DNA from: Bacilli bacterium
Lineage (GTDB): Bacteria; Bacillota_I; Bacilli_A; RFN20; CAG-288
NCBI GenBank assembly: GCA_022652945.1
Contig: JALCRV010000015.1
Coordinates: forward strand, 1-48,060
Length of the DNA stretch: 48,060 bases
Direction: 5' to 3'
The position numbers and the translations under genes were made by a program. A model generated the notes under the pieces. It searched no databases and was not told the origin of the DNA. It was given only the letters and a program-made list of their open reading frames with translations. This document shows positions 13,473-22,143 of this stretch, piece by piece; within the stretch, counting starts at the first letter, position 1; each line of letters opens with the position of its first letter.

Positions 13473-16463
13473 TTAATTGCCTCCAAATTCAGCGATCACT
13501 TCATCAAGGACATAAGTCGTCATGCCCTTGGTGATGCTGGCGCCGGTGAAATCGACGCTGCCGTTTCCTAAGACGGAAGTCGCAGTGAACGGAGCGGAAA
13601 CCGTAATTAACTTCAGAGAGTTAACAAGTTCCGTCTCGCCCATCGCCAGATCGGTCGTGCCTTTCGTAAGATAGGCCGCAGAAATGATTCCATCGGAATT
13701 AAGAAGAAGATTAAGATGGATAACCATGTTATCTCCCGGCTCAGTTCCATTGGAAGCATCGACGCCGTTAGTCGAGACATCGTAGAAAGCGGCATCTTTG
13801 CCGTTAGCCTTAAAGCCGGTGAGTTTCTTAGCGATGACACCGTGTTTAATAGTCGGAATCGTCGCTTCGGTCACATCAGCCCCGGTGACATTAGCTAAAC
13901 TCTGAGCGGTCAATAAAGCGTTAAGCCCGCTGACATCCGGCAAAGCCGCTGCCCCGACGAAATCAGTTAAGACTTCGTTCAAGACATAGCTTGTCATGCC
14001 TTTAGTAATGCTGGCGCCAGTGAAATCGACGCTGCCGTTTCCTAAGACCGAAGTCGCCGTGAACGGATTAGAAACCGTAATTAACTTCAGAGCGTTAACA
14101 AGTTCAGTCTCCCCCATCGCCAGGTCGGTCGTGCCCTGAGTCAAATAAGAAGCAGCCACGATGCCATCGGTATTAGCGATGAGATTAAGATGGATGACCA
14201 TGTTATCTCCCGGCTCAGTGCCCTCAGAAGCATCGACGCCTTTAGTCAGGACATCGTAGAAAGCGGCATCTTTGCCGTTAACCTTGAAGCCGGTGTACTT
14301 CAGACTGACAGTCCCGTGAGCAATCGTCGGATTGGCCGCGAGGACTAAGTCGGAAGAAGAGACGTGAGCTAAGGATTGAGTATCTAGTAAGACGTTAATC
14401 GGAGCGGCGATATCAGCGATTGCAAAGTCAGCGATGACTTCGTGAAGCATCGTCTCAGCAGTTAAGACCGCGCCGGTCGAAGTGATAGCCTGGCTAGCGG
14501 TATAAGGAGCCAATAAGCTAATTGAACCAAGCAAAGTATTCAAAGTCTCACTATCTCCACCTAAATCAGCCGTCCCGAACGGATTGACGCTCGCGCCGAC
14601 TACGCCATCTCCATCCACAAGGACGGAAAGACGGATCGAAGGAGCAGCAAGACTGGTTACATCGTAGAAGGCCGCATCCTTGCTGTTAACTTGGAAGCCA
14701 TTAAGCAAAGCAGTGACCTTGCCAGTCGTCAGATCCTTACTAGCTCCCGTATTGACCGAGGAGGAAGTAAGTTCAGCGATATTCTGCTTAGCGAGCAGAG
14801 CGTTCAGATTATCGATAGGATCATATACATCAAGCCCGAAATCACCTTCGGCGGCTTTAATCGCCTTTAAGATAGCCTTGACGGTATAGATCGAACGAGA
14901 AGCGCTGGTCGCTCCAGTTCCGGAACTATTTTCGACTTCCGGAGTGGATAAGACCTGCTCAGCGCTCAAACTACCCTTTAAATAAGGATGGTCCTTAGTG
15001 ATGGAAATCTGCTGAGCGAATCCGGTGCCCATGCCGTTTTCCGTCGAGGAAATATACTTATAAGCAACCGTGCCATTCTGATTGACTAAGATTGAGAAAG
15101 TAACAACCCCGTCCTTCTTTTTGGTGTAGTTATAAGAAAGGGTGGTATCGGTCGCTAGTTCATAATAAGCGGTCTGTTCCCCATCCGCGACTAAAGACAT
15201 CTTCTTGACGCAGGTCGCATTCTTCAAACTAGGAGTCGCTTCGACTTTATAGGAAGAAGCAGAAGAGGCGTTAGCTAAGACCAAGGAATAGAAATTCTGA
15301 TCCTGGTCATATCTAGCTACGCCCTTAGAGTACTTATCCGTGGTCTTATTATAGACGCCGTAAAGGACACCGAAAATCAAAGATAAGCCAACCAAGCCAC
15401 CGATCGCTCCATATTTAGCTTTGTGGTGCTGATTGGATTTATCAAGGAGCAGACGCCCGATCAACGGAGTCAGCATATTGCATAAGAGAATCGAATAAGC
15501 GACACCCTCGGGAGCCGCGGCCTTATATCTGATTAAAGCGGTCAATAAAGCGCAAAGCGCCGCATTGATGACTTTGCCAGCTCTGGAAGTCGGGCCGGTG
15601 ACCGGATCGGTCAAACAGAAAACGCCACCGAAGAGCACACCGCCCATCATGACGTTTCTTAAGGCGTATTCAAAAGCGTGCCCGCCTAAACCAGAACCCA
15701 GGCCGATAAATAAAGCTGTCAAGACAAAGGTTCCGATATAAGTAAGAGGAGTACGCCAATCGATAACCTTGCGGATGGAAAGATAAATAGCCGCCGCCAA
15801 GATCAAGAAGGCGAAAGTCTCGCCTAAAGTCCCGCGGTAATTGCCTAAGAACAAATCGAGCAAGGAAATGCCTGTAAAGTTAGTAGTCCAGCCGAGCCCG
15901 GAAGCTAAGGAAGTGATCGAAGCCCCAGTCGCAATCGTATCGGGCTTGCTAACGACCTCAGCCGCAATATAAGTCTTCAGATCGGAAGCGAAGCAAAGCT
16001 GAGCGAAAACACGTCCGACAATCGCCGGGTTAAAGATATTCTTCCCAAACCCGCCGAAGAGGGATTTCGCTAAGAAAGTCCCGATGAAGGCACTGACAAA
16101 CGTCACATAATAGATATGCCAATCAGAGCCGATCGGCATCAGCAAAGCGAGGATCACCCCGCTCACCCAGCCGTAGGAATCTAAGATCGCTAAGCCCCAG
16201 TTCTTCAATCTTTCAGAAGAAGAAGGGACGTTCTTATCCTTCAAGACCGGGATAGCCCATAAGGCATCGGCCAAGACGGAAGTCAAAACCGCAATCACGA
16301 AAATCAAGATCGCATGGACCCCGTAAGCGGTCCCGCAATTCAGGAAATACCAGACTAAAGAATAGGCGAAGATAACCAATAAGCTAGCAGTCAACTCCAG
16401 CATGATTCCCCTGGTTGAACGGGGGTTTCTTAAATGCGGGGCTTTTTCAATGGCGAATGTCAT
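13473..16463 (-). CDS. rnfD: RnfD fused to four FMN-binding-like repeats
   Basis: Residues 1-370 are a normal RnfD: about nine membrane helices, the segment GGFGKNIFNPAIVGR, and CLTDPVTGPTSRAGK near 283-296. The RnfD flavin motif appears as DTIATGAS (175-182), with Ser182 where FMN-threonine is expected. Residues about 385-996 are not part of any RnfD I know. They form four repeats of RnfG-like FMN_bind type: the first (about 385-540) has the intact motif SSGTGATSAS (T519), the second ends with TGAV (663-666), and the third and fourth with DFTGAS (813-818 and 971-976). Repeats three and four are nearly identical. The total of 996 residues is about three times the usual 310-360. It overlaps rnfC by no bases, with the ATG directly after the rnfC stop. 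Confidence 0.9.
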   Translation of the reverse strand: MTFAIEKAPHLRNPRSTRGIMLELTASLLVIFAYSLVWYFLNCGTAYGVHAILIFVIAVLTSVLADALWAIPVLKDKNVPSSSERLKNWGLAILDSYGWVSGVILALLMPIGSDWHIYYVTFVSAFIGTFLAKSLFGGFGKNIFNPAIVGRVFAQLCFASDLKTYIAAEVVSKPDTIATGASITSLASGLGWTTNFTGISLLDLFLGNYRGTLGETFAFLILAAAIYLSIRKVIDWRTPLTYIGTFVLTALFIGLGSGLGGHAFEYALRNVMMGGVLFGGVFCLTDPVTGPTSRAGKVINAALCALLTALIRYKAAAPEGVAYSILLCNMLTPLIGRLLLDKSNQHHKAKYGAIGGLVGLSLIFGVLYGVYNKTTDKYSKGVARYDQDQNFYSLVLANASSASSYKVEATPSLKNATCVKKMSLVADGEQTAYYELATDTTLSYNYTKKKDGVVTFSILVNQNGTVAYKYISSTENGMGTGFAQQISITKDHPYLKGSLSAEQVLSTPEVENSSGTGATSASRSIYTVKAILKAIKAAEGDFGLDVYDPIDNLNALLAKQNIAELTSSSVNTGASKDLTTGKVTALLNGFQVNSKDAAFYDVTSLAAPSIRLSVLVDGDGVVGASVNPFGTADLGGDSETLNTLLGSISLLAPYTASQAITSTGAVLTAETMLHEVIADFAIADIAAPINVLLDTQSLAHVSSSDLVLAANPTIAHGTVSLKYTGFKVNGKDAAFYDVLTKGVDASEGTEPGDNMVIHLNLIANTDGIVAASYLTQGTTDLAMGETELVNALKLITVSNPFTATSVLGNGSVDFTGASITKGMTSYVLNEVLTDFVGAAALPDVSGLNALLTAQSLANVTGADVTEATIPTIKHGVIAKKLTGFKANGKDAAFYDVSTNGVDASNGTEPGDNMVIHLNLLLNSDGIISAAYLTKGTTDLAMGETELVNSLKLITVSAPFTATSVLGNGSVDFTGASITKGMTTYVLDEVIAEFGGN
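13476..14423 (-). repeat. tandem 474-bp repeat inside rnfD
   Basis: Two adjacent 158-codon units (14423-13950 and 13949-13476) encode almost the same protein, including KDAAFYDV, EPGDNMVIHLNL, TTDLAMGETELVN, and VLGNGSVDFTGASITKGMT. The DNA also matches closely, for example the shared stretch GAAATCGACGCTGCCGTTTC. This points to a recent tandem duplication or gene conversion. Confidence 0.85.
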
Positions 16464-17951
16464 TTATTTGCCCTCCTTTTTATCTTGGCCAGCAATGCGG
16501 CGGGATTCAGCTTGTTCAGCCATCGCCGTCTTAATAGCCGGACCTTCGCAGACATCTCCGCTCTTCAGAGCACCACTCTTCTCTTCCGGCTTTATAGGAG
16601 CTGCCGGAGCAGGAGTAGCAGGCGCGGCCGGTTTAGCCGGAGCAGGCTTTCTCATCGCCCGCGGAACTTTTAAGGTCACCATCAACTTGGCTTGCTTAAC
16701 TCCCGCGCTTACATCGATGTGGGACGGGCAGACATAGGAGCAAAGCCCGCACGAGACACAGTCCATGATTGAGAGATCGAAGCATCTTTCATAATCGCCA
16801 CGTTTTGCGGCGAAATTAATTTCACAAGGCTGGAGATTGACCGGACAATGAGCCGTGCAAGCTCCGCAGCGGAGACAAGGCTGCTCTTTGAATTTATTTG
16901 GTTTCAAAACGGTGATGGCATCGACCTGCTCAAGGAGCGGGATATCATCATCGTTAAGATATTCGGAGCACATCGGCCCGCCGTTAAGCAGCACGACGTT
17001 ATCGAGAGTGTACCCACCGCAGAAGGCGATGACATCTTTAATCAAAGCGCCGTAAGGGACGCGGACGTTAGAAGGCTTTTTAACCGCACCCGAAACGGTG
17101 ATGACCTTCTCGCCGACGGTCTCGCCCTTTTCAAATAAGGCGCCGATAGCCATCATGGTCTGAAGGTTATTCACGATCACTCCGCATTCTGAAGGAAGCT
17201 TCTGGTATTCACGGTGCAAAGCGAAAGAAATCATCGTTCTTTCGTATCCGGCCGGATAGACCGAACGGATTGCTAAAGTAGCGATTCTTCTATCGCCGAA
17301 CTTAGAGACCTCTTTTTGAATACGGTCGAGCAGTTCTTGCTTTTCTTCCTTGGAAACGATGAGGCATTTCTCGATCGAGCAGGTATCGAGCAAAATCTTG
17401 ATGGCCTTTAACATCGGCTTAAGATCAGAGGATAAACCCATCACATAATCGGTAGTGATAAACGGCTCGCACTCGGCGGCGTTAATCAGGATCGTATCGA
17501 TCGGGGTCTTGGTGTTGTACTTGATAAAGGCTGGGAACCCTGCCCCGCCCAGACCGATGATTCCGCCTTCAGATAACTTGGCGATCACATCAGCTTTGGT
17601 CGGATTGGCTTTCAAAGGTTCAAGATAAACCCTCTCGCCTTTATGATCATTCTTGATCTGAATGAAGTCGACCGGACGACCGACCACGGTGGACTTTTTC
17701 TTCACTAAACCGACTACTTGACCGGAGACTGGCGAATAGACCGGGAAGCAGAAATCCTGCCTTTCTCCCAAAGCTGAACCGACTTTGACTTCGGCTCCAG
17801 CGGCGACCATTTTGCCAAGCGGGACCCCGTGATTATCCACGGCCGGGATATATACGTAATCCGGTTGGAAATCAACTGGCTGAGAATGCTCAGTCTGGCC
17901 TTTAAAGCCGGGAATATGCTGGCAGCAATCAGATGACAAAAAATGCTCCAT
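16464..17951 (-). CDS. rnfC: RNF complex subunit RnfC
   Basis: The soluble NADH-side subunit at the membrane surface, 495 residues. It has the biotin/lipoyl-like N-terminal segment (YSPVSGQVVGLV, about 72-83), the FMN/NADH-binding loop GLGGAGFP (133-140), NAAECEPFITTDY (157-169), and two 4Fe-4S motifs, C359-x2-C-x2-C-x3-C with a following C376, and C398-x2-C-x2-C-x3-C408. After residue 430 it ends in a Pro/Ala/Lys tail (KPAPAKPAAPATPAPAAPIK) and a polar end. It is the first gene of the operon, with AAGGAG upstream and an extended -10 promoter. Confidence 0.95.
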   Translation of the reverse strand: MEHFLSSDCCQHIPGFKGQTEHSQPVDFQPDYVYIPAVDNHGVPLGKMVAAGAEVKVGSALGERQDFCFPVYSPVSGQVVGLVKKKSTVVGRPVDFIQIKNDHKGERVYLEPLKANPTKADVIAKLSEGGIIGLGGAGFPAFIKYNTKTPIDTILINAAECEPFITTDYVMGLSSDLKPMLKAIKILLDTCSIEKCLIVSKEEKQELLDRIQKEVSKFGDRRIATLAIRSVYPAGYERTMISFALHREYQKLPSECGVIVNNLQTMMAIGALFEKGETVGEKVITVSGAVKKPSNVRVPYGALIKDVIAFCGGYTLDNVVLLNGGPMCSEYLNDDDIPLLEQVDAITVLKPNKFKEQPCLRCGACTAHCPVNLQPCEINFAAKRGDYERCFDLSIMDCVSCGLCSYVCPSHIDVSAGVKQAKLMVTLKVPRAMRKPAPAKPAAPATPAPAAPIKPEEKSGALKSGDVCEGPAIKTAMAEQAESRRIAGQDKKEGK

Positions 17952-17973
17952 ATATATACTCCTTAACTTTATA

Positions 17974-17982
17974 ATTATAGCA
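17974..17982 (-). promoter_or_regulatory. extended -10 promoter of the RNF operon
   Basis: The minus strand reads TGCTATAAT 22 bases before the rnfC start, with a poor -35 hexamer. The transcript would have a short leader of about 16 bases carrying AAGGAG. Confidence 0.6.
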
Positions 17983-18053
17983 GATAAAAAGCTCGGAAAA
18001 AGTAGAAAGATAAACTTCCTGAATCAAGGGGAAGAGAAGAAAACATCAGTTAT

Positions 18054-18080
18054 CAAAAAAACGGCTTATTCAGCCGTTTA
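18054..18080 (-). terminator. Rho-independent terminator after the phospholipase-like gene
   Basis: AACGGCT (18060-18066) and AGCCGTT (18072-18078) form a stem that touches the stop codon of the upstream gene and is followed on the minus strand by a T run (TTTTTTTGATA). Confidence 0.8.
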
Positions 18081-19028
18081 TTTAGCAATCATTCTCTTAT
18101 CAGGGTCGGAGTGGATATTGATTTGGCCTTCACTTAGCCCGTTGTAATTCAGCCCTTTAAAGTACATCTTTAAGGCCTCGTAGGAGGGCTCGGCTCTAAC
18201 CATAGCCTCATAAGCTCCTTCAAGCTTATTCAGGGCTCGTTGATATAGTTCGTTGAATCCTTCATTTCTCTTTAAGCCGCTGGATGGTTCTTCCCAGACA
18301 AGATGAGAATCATTCAGAACCAGAGAAGAAGGTTCCCGCGGGATATATATCTGCCCTAAGGAAGACTTGCCAAGCAACTTTTTCCTAAAAGAGGAAGAAG
18401 TATTGACGAAGATATAGATCTCCTTCATATCCCTGACCGCATCCTGGTAGTAATGTTTCCTTAAAGGATGGGAGACAAACTGCTCTAGGACCGAGGTGAA
18501 ATTCTCGGAGATACAGCTAAGATCTTCTTCTTCGATATCCAAGACTTCCCATGGTTTTTTAATCATTTCTGTCTTAGCTTTCTTAAAGGCTAAGGCGGTA
18601 TCGATTTCCGCTTCAAAATGCGCGTGGGCGTAATGGTACTTGCCACTTAGATGGCCGCTCGAATCAAACCCGGACCAGTAATAGACGTAAGGATGGCAGG
18701 TCGAATCGAGAAGATAATGAGCAAACTGGCCTAAGATAAAGGCGGTAAAGACTCCGATCTGATCGGGTAAAAGAAGCTTATTCTCCTGCTCGAAAAGCAA
18801 AGAGAAGAACTTAGTCCCATCCGTATGATGAAGCTGGGAGCCGATCTTTTCTTTAGAAGCCTTCAAACGCAAGCCACGTTTCAGATTCAATCCGTAGAAG
18901 AACAGCGGGTCGGGCCCTTCGCTTCCCAAACGAAAAGCATCCGGATAGGAAGTGAGAAAGTTATTTTCGCTCTGATGCTGTTCGAGGAAATCATCGGCGA
19001 AAAAGGCATGGGTCAGAAGCGATGGCAT
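18078..19028 (-). CDS. zinc-dependent phospholipase C family protein
   Basis: A 316-residue protein of the Zn_dep_PLPC type. It shows the family layout of spaced His and Asp: MPSLLTHAFFADDF at the start, LGSEGPDPLFFYG, FAHYLLDSTCHPYVYYWSG, and KYHYAHAHFEAEIDTAL. These would hold the zinc ions. Unlike secreted clostridial alpha-toxin there is no signal peptide, so it probably acts in the cytoplasm, as do many members of this family whose substrate is not known. It follows pduL by 21 bases on the same strand and ends in a terminator. Confidence 0.75.
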   Translation of the reverse strand: MPSLLTHAFFADDFLEQHQSENNFLTSYPDAFRLGSEGPDPLFFYGLNLKRGLRLKASKEKIGSQLHHTDGTKFFSLLFEQENKLLLPDQIGVFTAFILGQFAHYLLDSTCHPYVYYWSGFDSSGHLSGKYHYAHAHFEAEIDTALAFKKAKTEMIKKPWEVLDIEEEDLSCISENFTSVLEQFVSHPLRKHYYQDAVRDMKEIYIFVNTSSSFRKKLLGKSSLGQIYIPREPSSLVLNDSHLVWEEPSSGLKRNEGFNELYQRALNKLEGAYEAMVRAEPSYEALKMYFKGLNYNGLSEGQINIHSDPDKRMIAK

Positions 19029-19049
19029 TGAAGTGATTCTCTTTAAAGA

Positions 19050-19649
19050 CTACTTGACGAGCTTGCCGTAGACGACACCGAAAGCGGAAGCGGCATTGCA
19101 TTCATCGGTATCGATATGCATAGCTAAGGTGAACTTCGGCGAGACACGGATCACCGTATCTTCGAAGACCAGCTTACGGCCAGCGCCGGTATCGACTTCG
19201 ACTTTGACGATATCGCCGTTCTTCACTTCGAAGGCTTTAGCATCCTCAGGAGTCATATGGATGTGTCTTTTAGCGATGATGACGCCTTCTTTAAGTTCGA
19301 CTTCACCTTCGGGTCCTTTTAAAGTGCAAGTCCCCGAGCCAGCGATATCTCCCGATTCTCTCACCGGAGCGGTGATACCAAGGGTACGGGCATCGGTGAA
19401 GGAAAGCTCAACCTGGTTATGATCTCTGACCGGGCCTAAGATCGATAAGGAAGCGGAAGGACGAGGAGCGGTAGGATCCTTTTTGTTATAGCCGATGACT
19501 TCGACTTTATCGGTGGAAGCAAACTGGCCGGGCTGAGAAAGCATCTTTCTAACAGCTAACTGATGGCCTTTGCCGAACAGGACTTCTAAAGTTTCCTGGG
19601 TAACGTGAACGTGACGAGCGGAAGTTTCGACGAGTATTTTGTTTTCCAT
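19050..19649 (-). CDS. pduL: phosphate acyltransferase of the PduL type
   Basis: Interconverts acyl-CoA and acyl phosphate. The 199-residue protein has both PduL halves, with the zinc-binding pairs SARHVHVT (10-17) and AKRHIHMT (about 125-132), and LAMHIDTDECNAAS near the end. No microcompartment shell or propanediol genes lie nearby, and there is no N-terminal encapsulation helix. It probably serves as the phosphotransacetylase for acetate and ATP formation. AAAGGAAAAAT precedes the start. A leader inverted repeat AGAGC/GCTCT lies at about 19671-19687. Confidence 0.9.
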   Translation of the reverse strand: MENKILVETSARHVHVTQETLEVLFGKGHQLAVRKMLSQPGQFASTDKVEVIGYNKKDPTAPRPSASLSILGPVRDHNQVELSFTDARTLGITAPVRESGDIAGSGTCTLKGPEGEVELKEGVIIAKRHIHMTPEDAKAFEVKNGDIVKVEVDTGAGRKLVFEDTVIRVSPKFTLAMHIDTDECNAASAFGVVYGKLVK

Positions 19650-19793
19650 ATTTTTCCTTTCTTATGGTTAGAGCGTGATTTGCTCTTAATTCCTACATAT
19701 TAGGTTAGCACAAATTAACTTCTATATCTTAATTAAATACTCTTAAAAAGATTATAAAAACCTTCCCTTGAGAAATATAAAGGACAATCTTAA

Positions 19794-20705
19794 TTGAATA
19801 AAGAGCGAATCAAGCATAAAGTCAATCTGCTAAAATATATACGTATGGAAAAGGCTCAAGTAACAAGACTGACTAAGCAAGGAGAAGATTTTCTTTTTAA
19901 GTTAGGCTTAGGTGGGAAAGAAATCATCCCGATCAATAAAGGTATTTCTAATAATAATTATCTGATCGATCGCTCTTATGTCCTTAAAGTCCCTTTCGAT
20001 AAGAAATTCATCACTTTCTCTCAAGATAAGAAGGACCTTCAGGATCTCGCCTCCACGTTTTTCCTTTCCCCGAAGATTATCGCCGCGGATTTTTCTTCCG
20101 GTCTGATCCTCACAAAGTTTTTAAAGGATTTCACCTCCTTAAATCCGCAGAAGACGACTTTAATGCAAGCCCATAATCTGATCCTGGGCATTAAAAAACT
20201 TCATTCTTTGTCCTGCCCCAGCTTAAAAGAGCTGGATTATCAAGGGATGCTTAACTTCTACCGCCTGCTTACTCCTCCTAAAGAAAGAGTCTATAACGAG
20301 CATCTGGAGTCATCCTCCCTTTTAAAAGCACCTAAAGAAATCACCCATTTCGATCTGGTCGATAATAATCTGCTTTTCGATTCTAACGGAGCCTTCCGTT
20401 TAATCGATTATGAATTCGCTTGTCTCGCTCCGCGTTTCTTCGATCTGATTTCTCTGCTCTACGAGAATGACTTTCCTAAAGAAATCGAATCTCTCTTGAT
20501 CGAACTATATTTTGAGAAAGACGAAGAATCCAAAAAAGAATTCCTTCTGGAAAAAGAAGAACTGAAAGCCATCGCCGATCTTTTATGGTATCACTGGGCT
20601 TATGCCCGAAGCCAAGACGCTGAAGGAAAAGGAAAGGAAGCCTTTAAAGAAATCGCCGCGGTAAAGAAAGCTTCCCTTTTCTCTTGGATCCTTAAGCAGA
20701 ACTAA
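19794..20705 (+). CDS. LicA-like choline/ethanolamine kinase family protein
   Basis: A 303-residue aminoglycoside-phosphotransferase-fold kinase, closest in style to choline kinases. The catalytic segment THFDLVDNNLLFD holds the HxDxxxxN motif (catalytic Asp and Mg-binding Asn), followed by RLIDYEFACLAPRFFDL with the DFG-like Asp. The N-lobe has NKGISNNNYLID and YVLKVPF with the ATP lysine. Two starts are possible: TTG 19794 with AAAGGA upstream (used here), or ATG 19845 without a ribosome site but right after a TAAAAT box, which would be nearly leaderless. No choline transport or teichoic acid genes lie beside it, so the substrate is open. Its stop overlaps the convergent MATE gene by 4 bases. 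Confidence 0.75.
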   Translation: MNKERIKHKVNLLKYIRMEKAQVTRLTKQGEDFLFKLGLGGKEIIPINKGISNNNYLIDRSYVLKVPFDKKFITFSQDKKDLQDLASTFFLSPKIIAADFSSGLILTKFLKDFTSLNPQKTTLMQAHNLILGIKKLHSLSCPSLKELDYQGMLNFYRLLTPPKERVYNEHLESSSLLKAPKEITHFDLVDNNLLFDSNGAFRLIDYEFACLAPRFFDLISLLYENDFPKEIESLLIELYFEKDEESKKEFLLEKEELKAIADLLWYHWAYARSQDAEGKGKEAFKEIAAVKKASLFSWILKQN

Positions 20706-22105
20706 GCCTGGCTCTGATCTTGTAAAGACAGTTTATTAGCCGCTTCGATTTTCTGGAAGACTTTTTTCCTGATGACTAAATAGGTGCAAAAATGAGCCAG
20801 GACTGTCACCGCCCAGGAAATCGGGAAAGTGTAATACAAATAAGTCAGAGTATGATAAGCCGGAAGAGGGAAAATCGTATAGATATAAACGATTCTCAGA
20901 CCGCAGATACCTATCAAGGAAACCACCATCGGGGCCATTGAATAACCCATCCCGCGTTCCACCGAAGCAAACTCATCGGTCATCATAAATAGAAGATAAG
21001 TCGAACAGTTGATAAGGATCCTCGTGGTCCCGACTTCAATCGCTTTCGGATCGCGGGTATAAACCGTAATCAAGGATTCTCTTAAAATCAAAGCGATCCC
21101 GCTCCAGACTATTGTAGCCAGCGCCCCGTAGATAAAAGACCAAAGGACGCTTTTTTTGATGTTCTCGATATTTTTAGCTCCGCGGTTAGCGGCTACGAAA
21201 GCTACCCCGGCTTGGCAAAAGCCATCCATCCCCTGCCCGACGAAGGATTCAATCGAGGCTCCCGCTCCATTCCCGGTATCCGCATAAGAGCCGAATGAAT
21301 TGATGGAAGACTGAATAATCACGTTAGAAATAGAAAACATGGCTCCTTGGATCCCCGCCGGCAAACCGACTTTGATAATCTCTAAAGTCTCTTCCTTATA
21401 GAATCTCATCGTCTTAAAGCGGAACGAAGCGAATAAACCACCGTACATTAAAGTGATAAGGACAGCGAGAGCTGATAAGGTCTGGGTTATTAAAGTAGCG
21501 TAAGCCACACCCGCCACATCCATCCCACCAAAACGGACAAAGATAATATTCAGCCCGTAATTCATTCCCCCGGCGATGGTCAGATAATAAAAAGGTCTTT
21601 TCGTATCCCCCATTCCCCTTAATAAAGCCGAGCCGAAATTATAAACCAACATCGAAGGGATCGAAAGGAAATAGATCTGCATATAGGTCGTCGATAAGTC
21701 GATGATGTCATCGGGGGTCCCCATCCAAGAAAGGAAAGTCTTAGCGAAGACGTATCCGATAATAGCTAAGAAGATCGAGGAGAGAAAAGCCAGAGCCATC
21801 GCCGATTCCACGGTCTTGGTCGCTTTTTCTTTGTTTTTCGCCCCGTAAGCATGTCCGATGCAGACGTTAGTCCCGACTCCTAAGCCGAGAAAGAGATTGA
21901 TAATCAGATAAATCAAAGAAGTCGTGGCGGAGATGGCTCCGACCGAATTCTGGGAGCCGAACTGCCCGCAGACCACTAAATCAGCGACGTTAAAAAGAAG
22001 TTGCAGCAAACCGGAGCAGACGATAGGCAAGGAAAAAAGAAAGAGTTTCTTTTTGATAGACCCGTCGGTCAGGGTCATAGTATTTTTTGATTGCAGGCTG
22101 GACAT
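20702..22105 (-). CDS. MATE family exporter (first of a pair)
   Basis: A 467-residue multidrug/toxin extrusion family protein with twelve predicted membrane helices in two similar halves, driven by H+ or Na+. It shows the family start TDGSIKKKLFLFSLPIV, the segment NVADLVVCGQFG and, in the second half, LPAGIQGAMFSISNVIIQ. It lies 38 bases after a second MATE gene of similar sequence, so the two are probably co-transcribed and could form a heteromer or have split specificity. The start has no ribosome site; ATG at codon 10 is equally possible. No terminator lies between it and the convergent kinase gene. Confidence 0.9.
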   Translation of the reverse strand: MSSLQSKNTMTLTDGSIKKKLFLFSLPIVCSGLLQLLFNVADLVVCGQFGSQNSVGAISATTSLIYLIINLFLGLGVGTNVCIGHAYGAKNKEKATKTVESAMALAFLSSIFLAIIGYVFAKTFLSWMGTPDDIIDLSTTYMQIYFLSIPSMLVYNFGSALLRGMGDTKRPFYYLTIAGGMNYGLNIIFVRFGGMDVAGVAYATLITQTLSALAVLITLMYGGLFASFRFKTMRFYKEETLEIIKVGLPAGIQGAMFSISNVIIQSSINSFGSYADTGNGAGASIESFVGQGMDGFCQAGVAFVAANRGAKNIENIKKSVLWSFIYGALATIVWSGIALILRESLITVYTRDPKAIEVGTTRILINCSTYLLFMMTDEFASVERGMGYSMAPMVVSLIGICGLRIVYIYTIFPLPAYHTLTYLYYTFPISWAVTVLAHFCTYLVIRKKVFQKIEAANKLSLQDQSQA

Positions 22106-22143
22106 GAAATTCGTTTAGATTAACATCATAACACGTCCCTGCT

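Noticed and set aside
13473-16463. missed gene boundary after the RnfD part
   Set aside because: The frame is open through all repeats, and no ribosome site plus start codon stands near residue 370-390.
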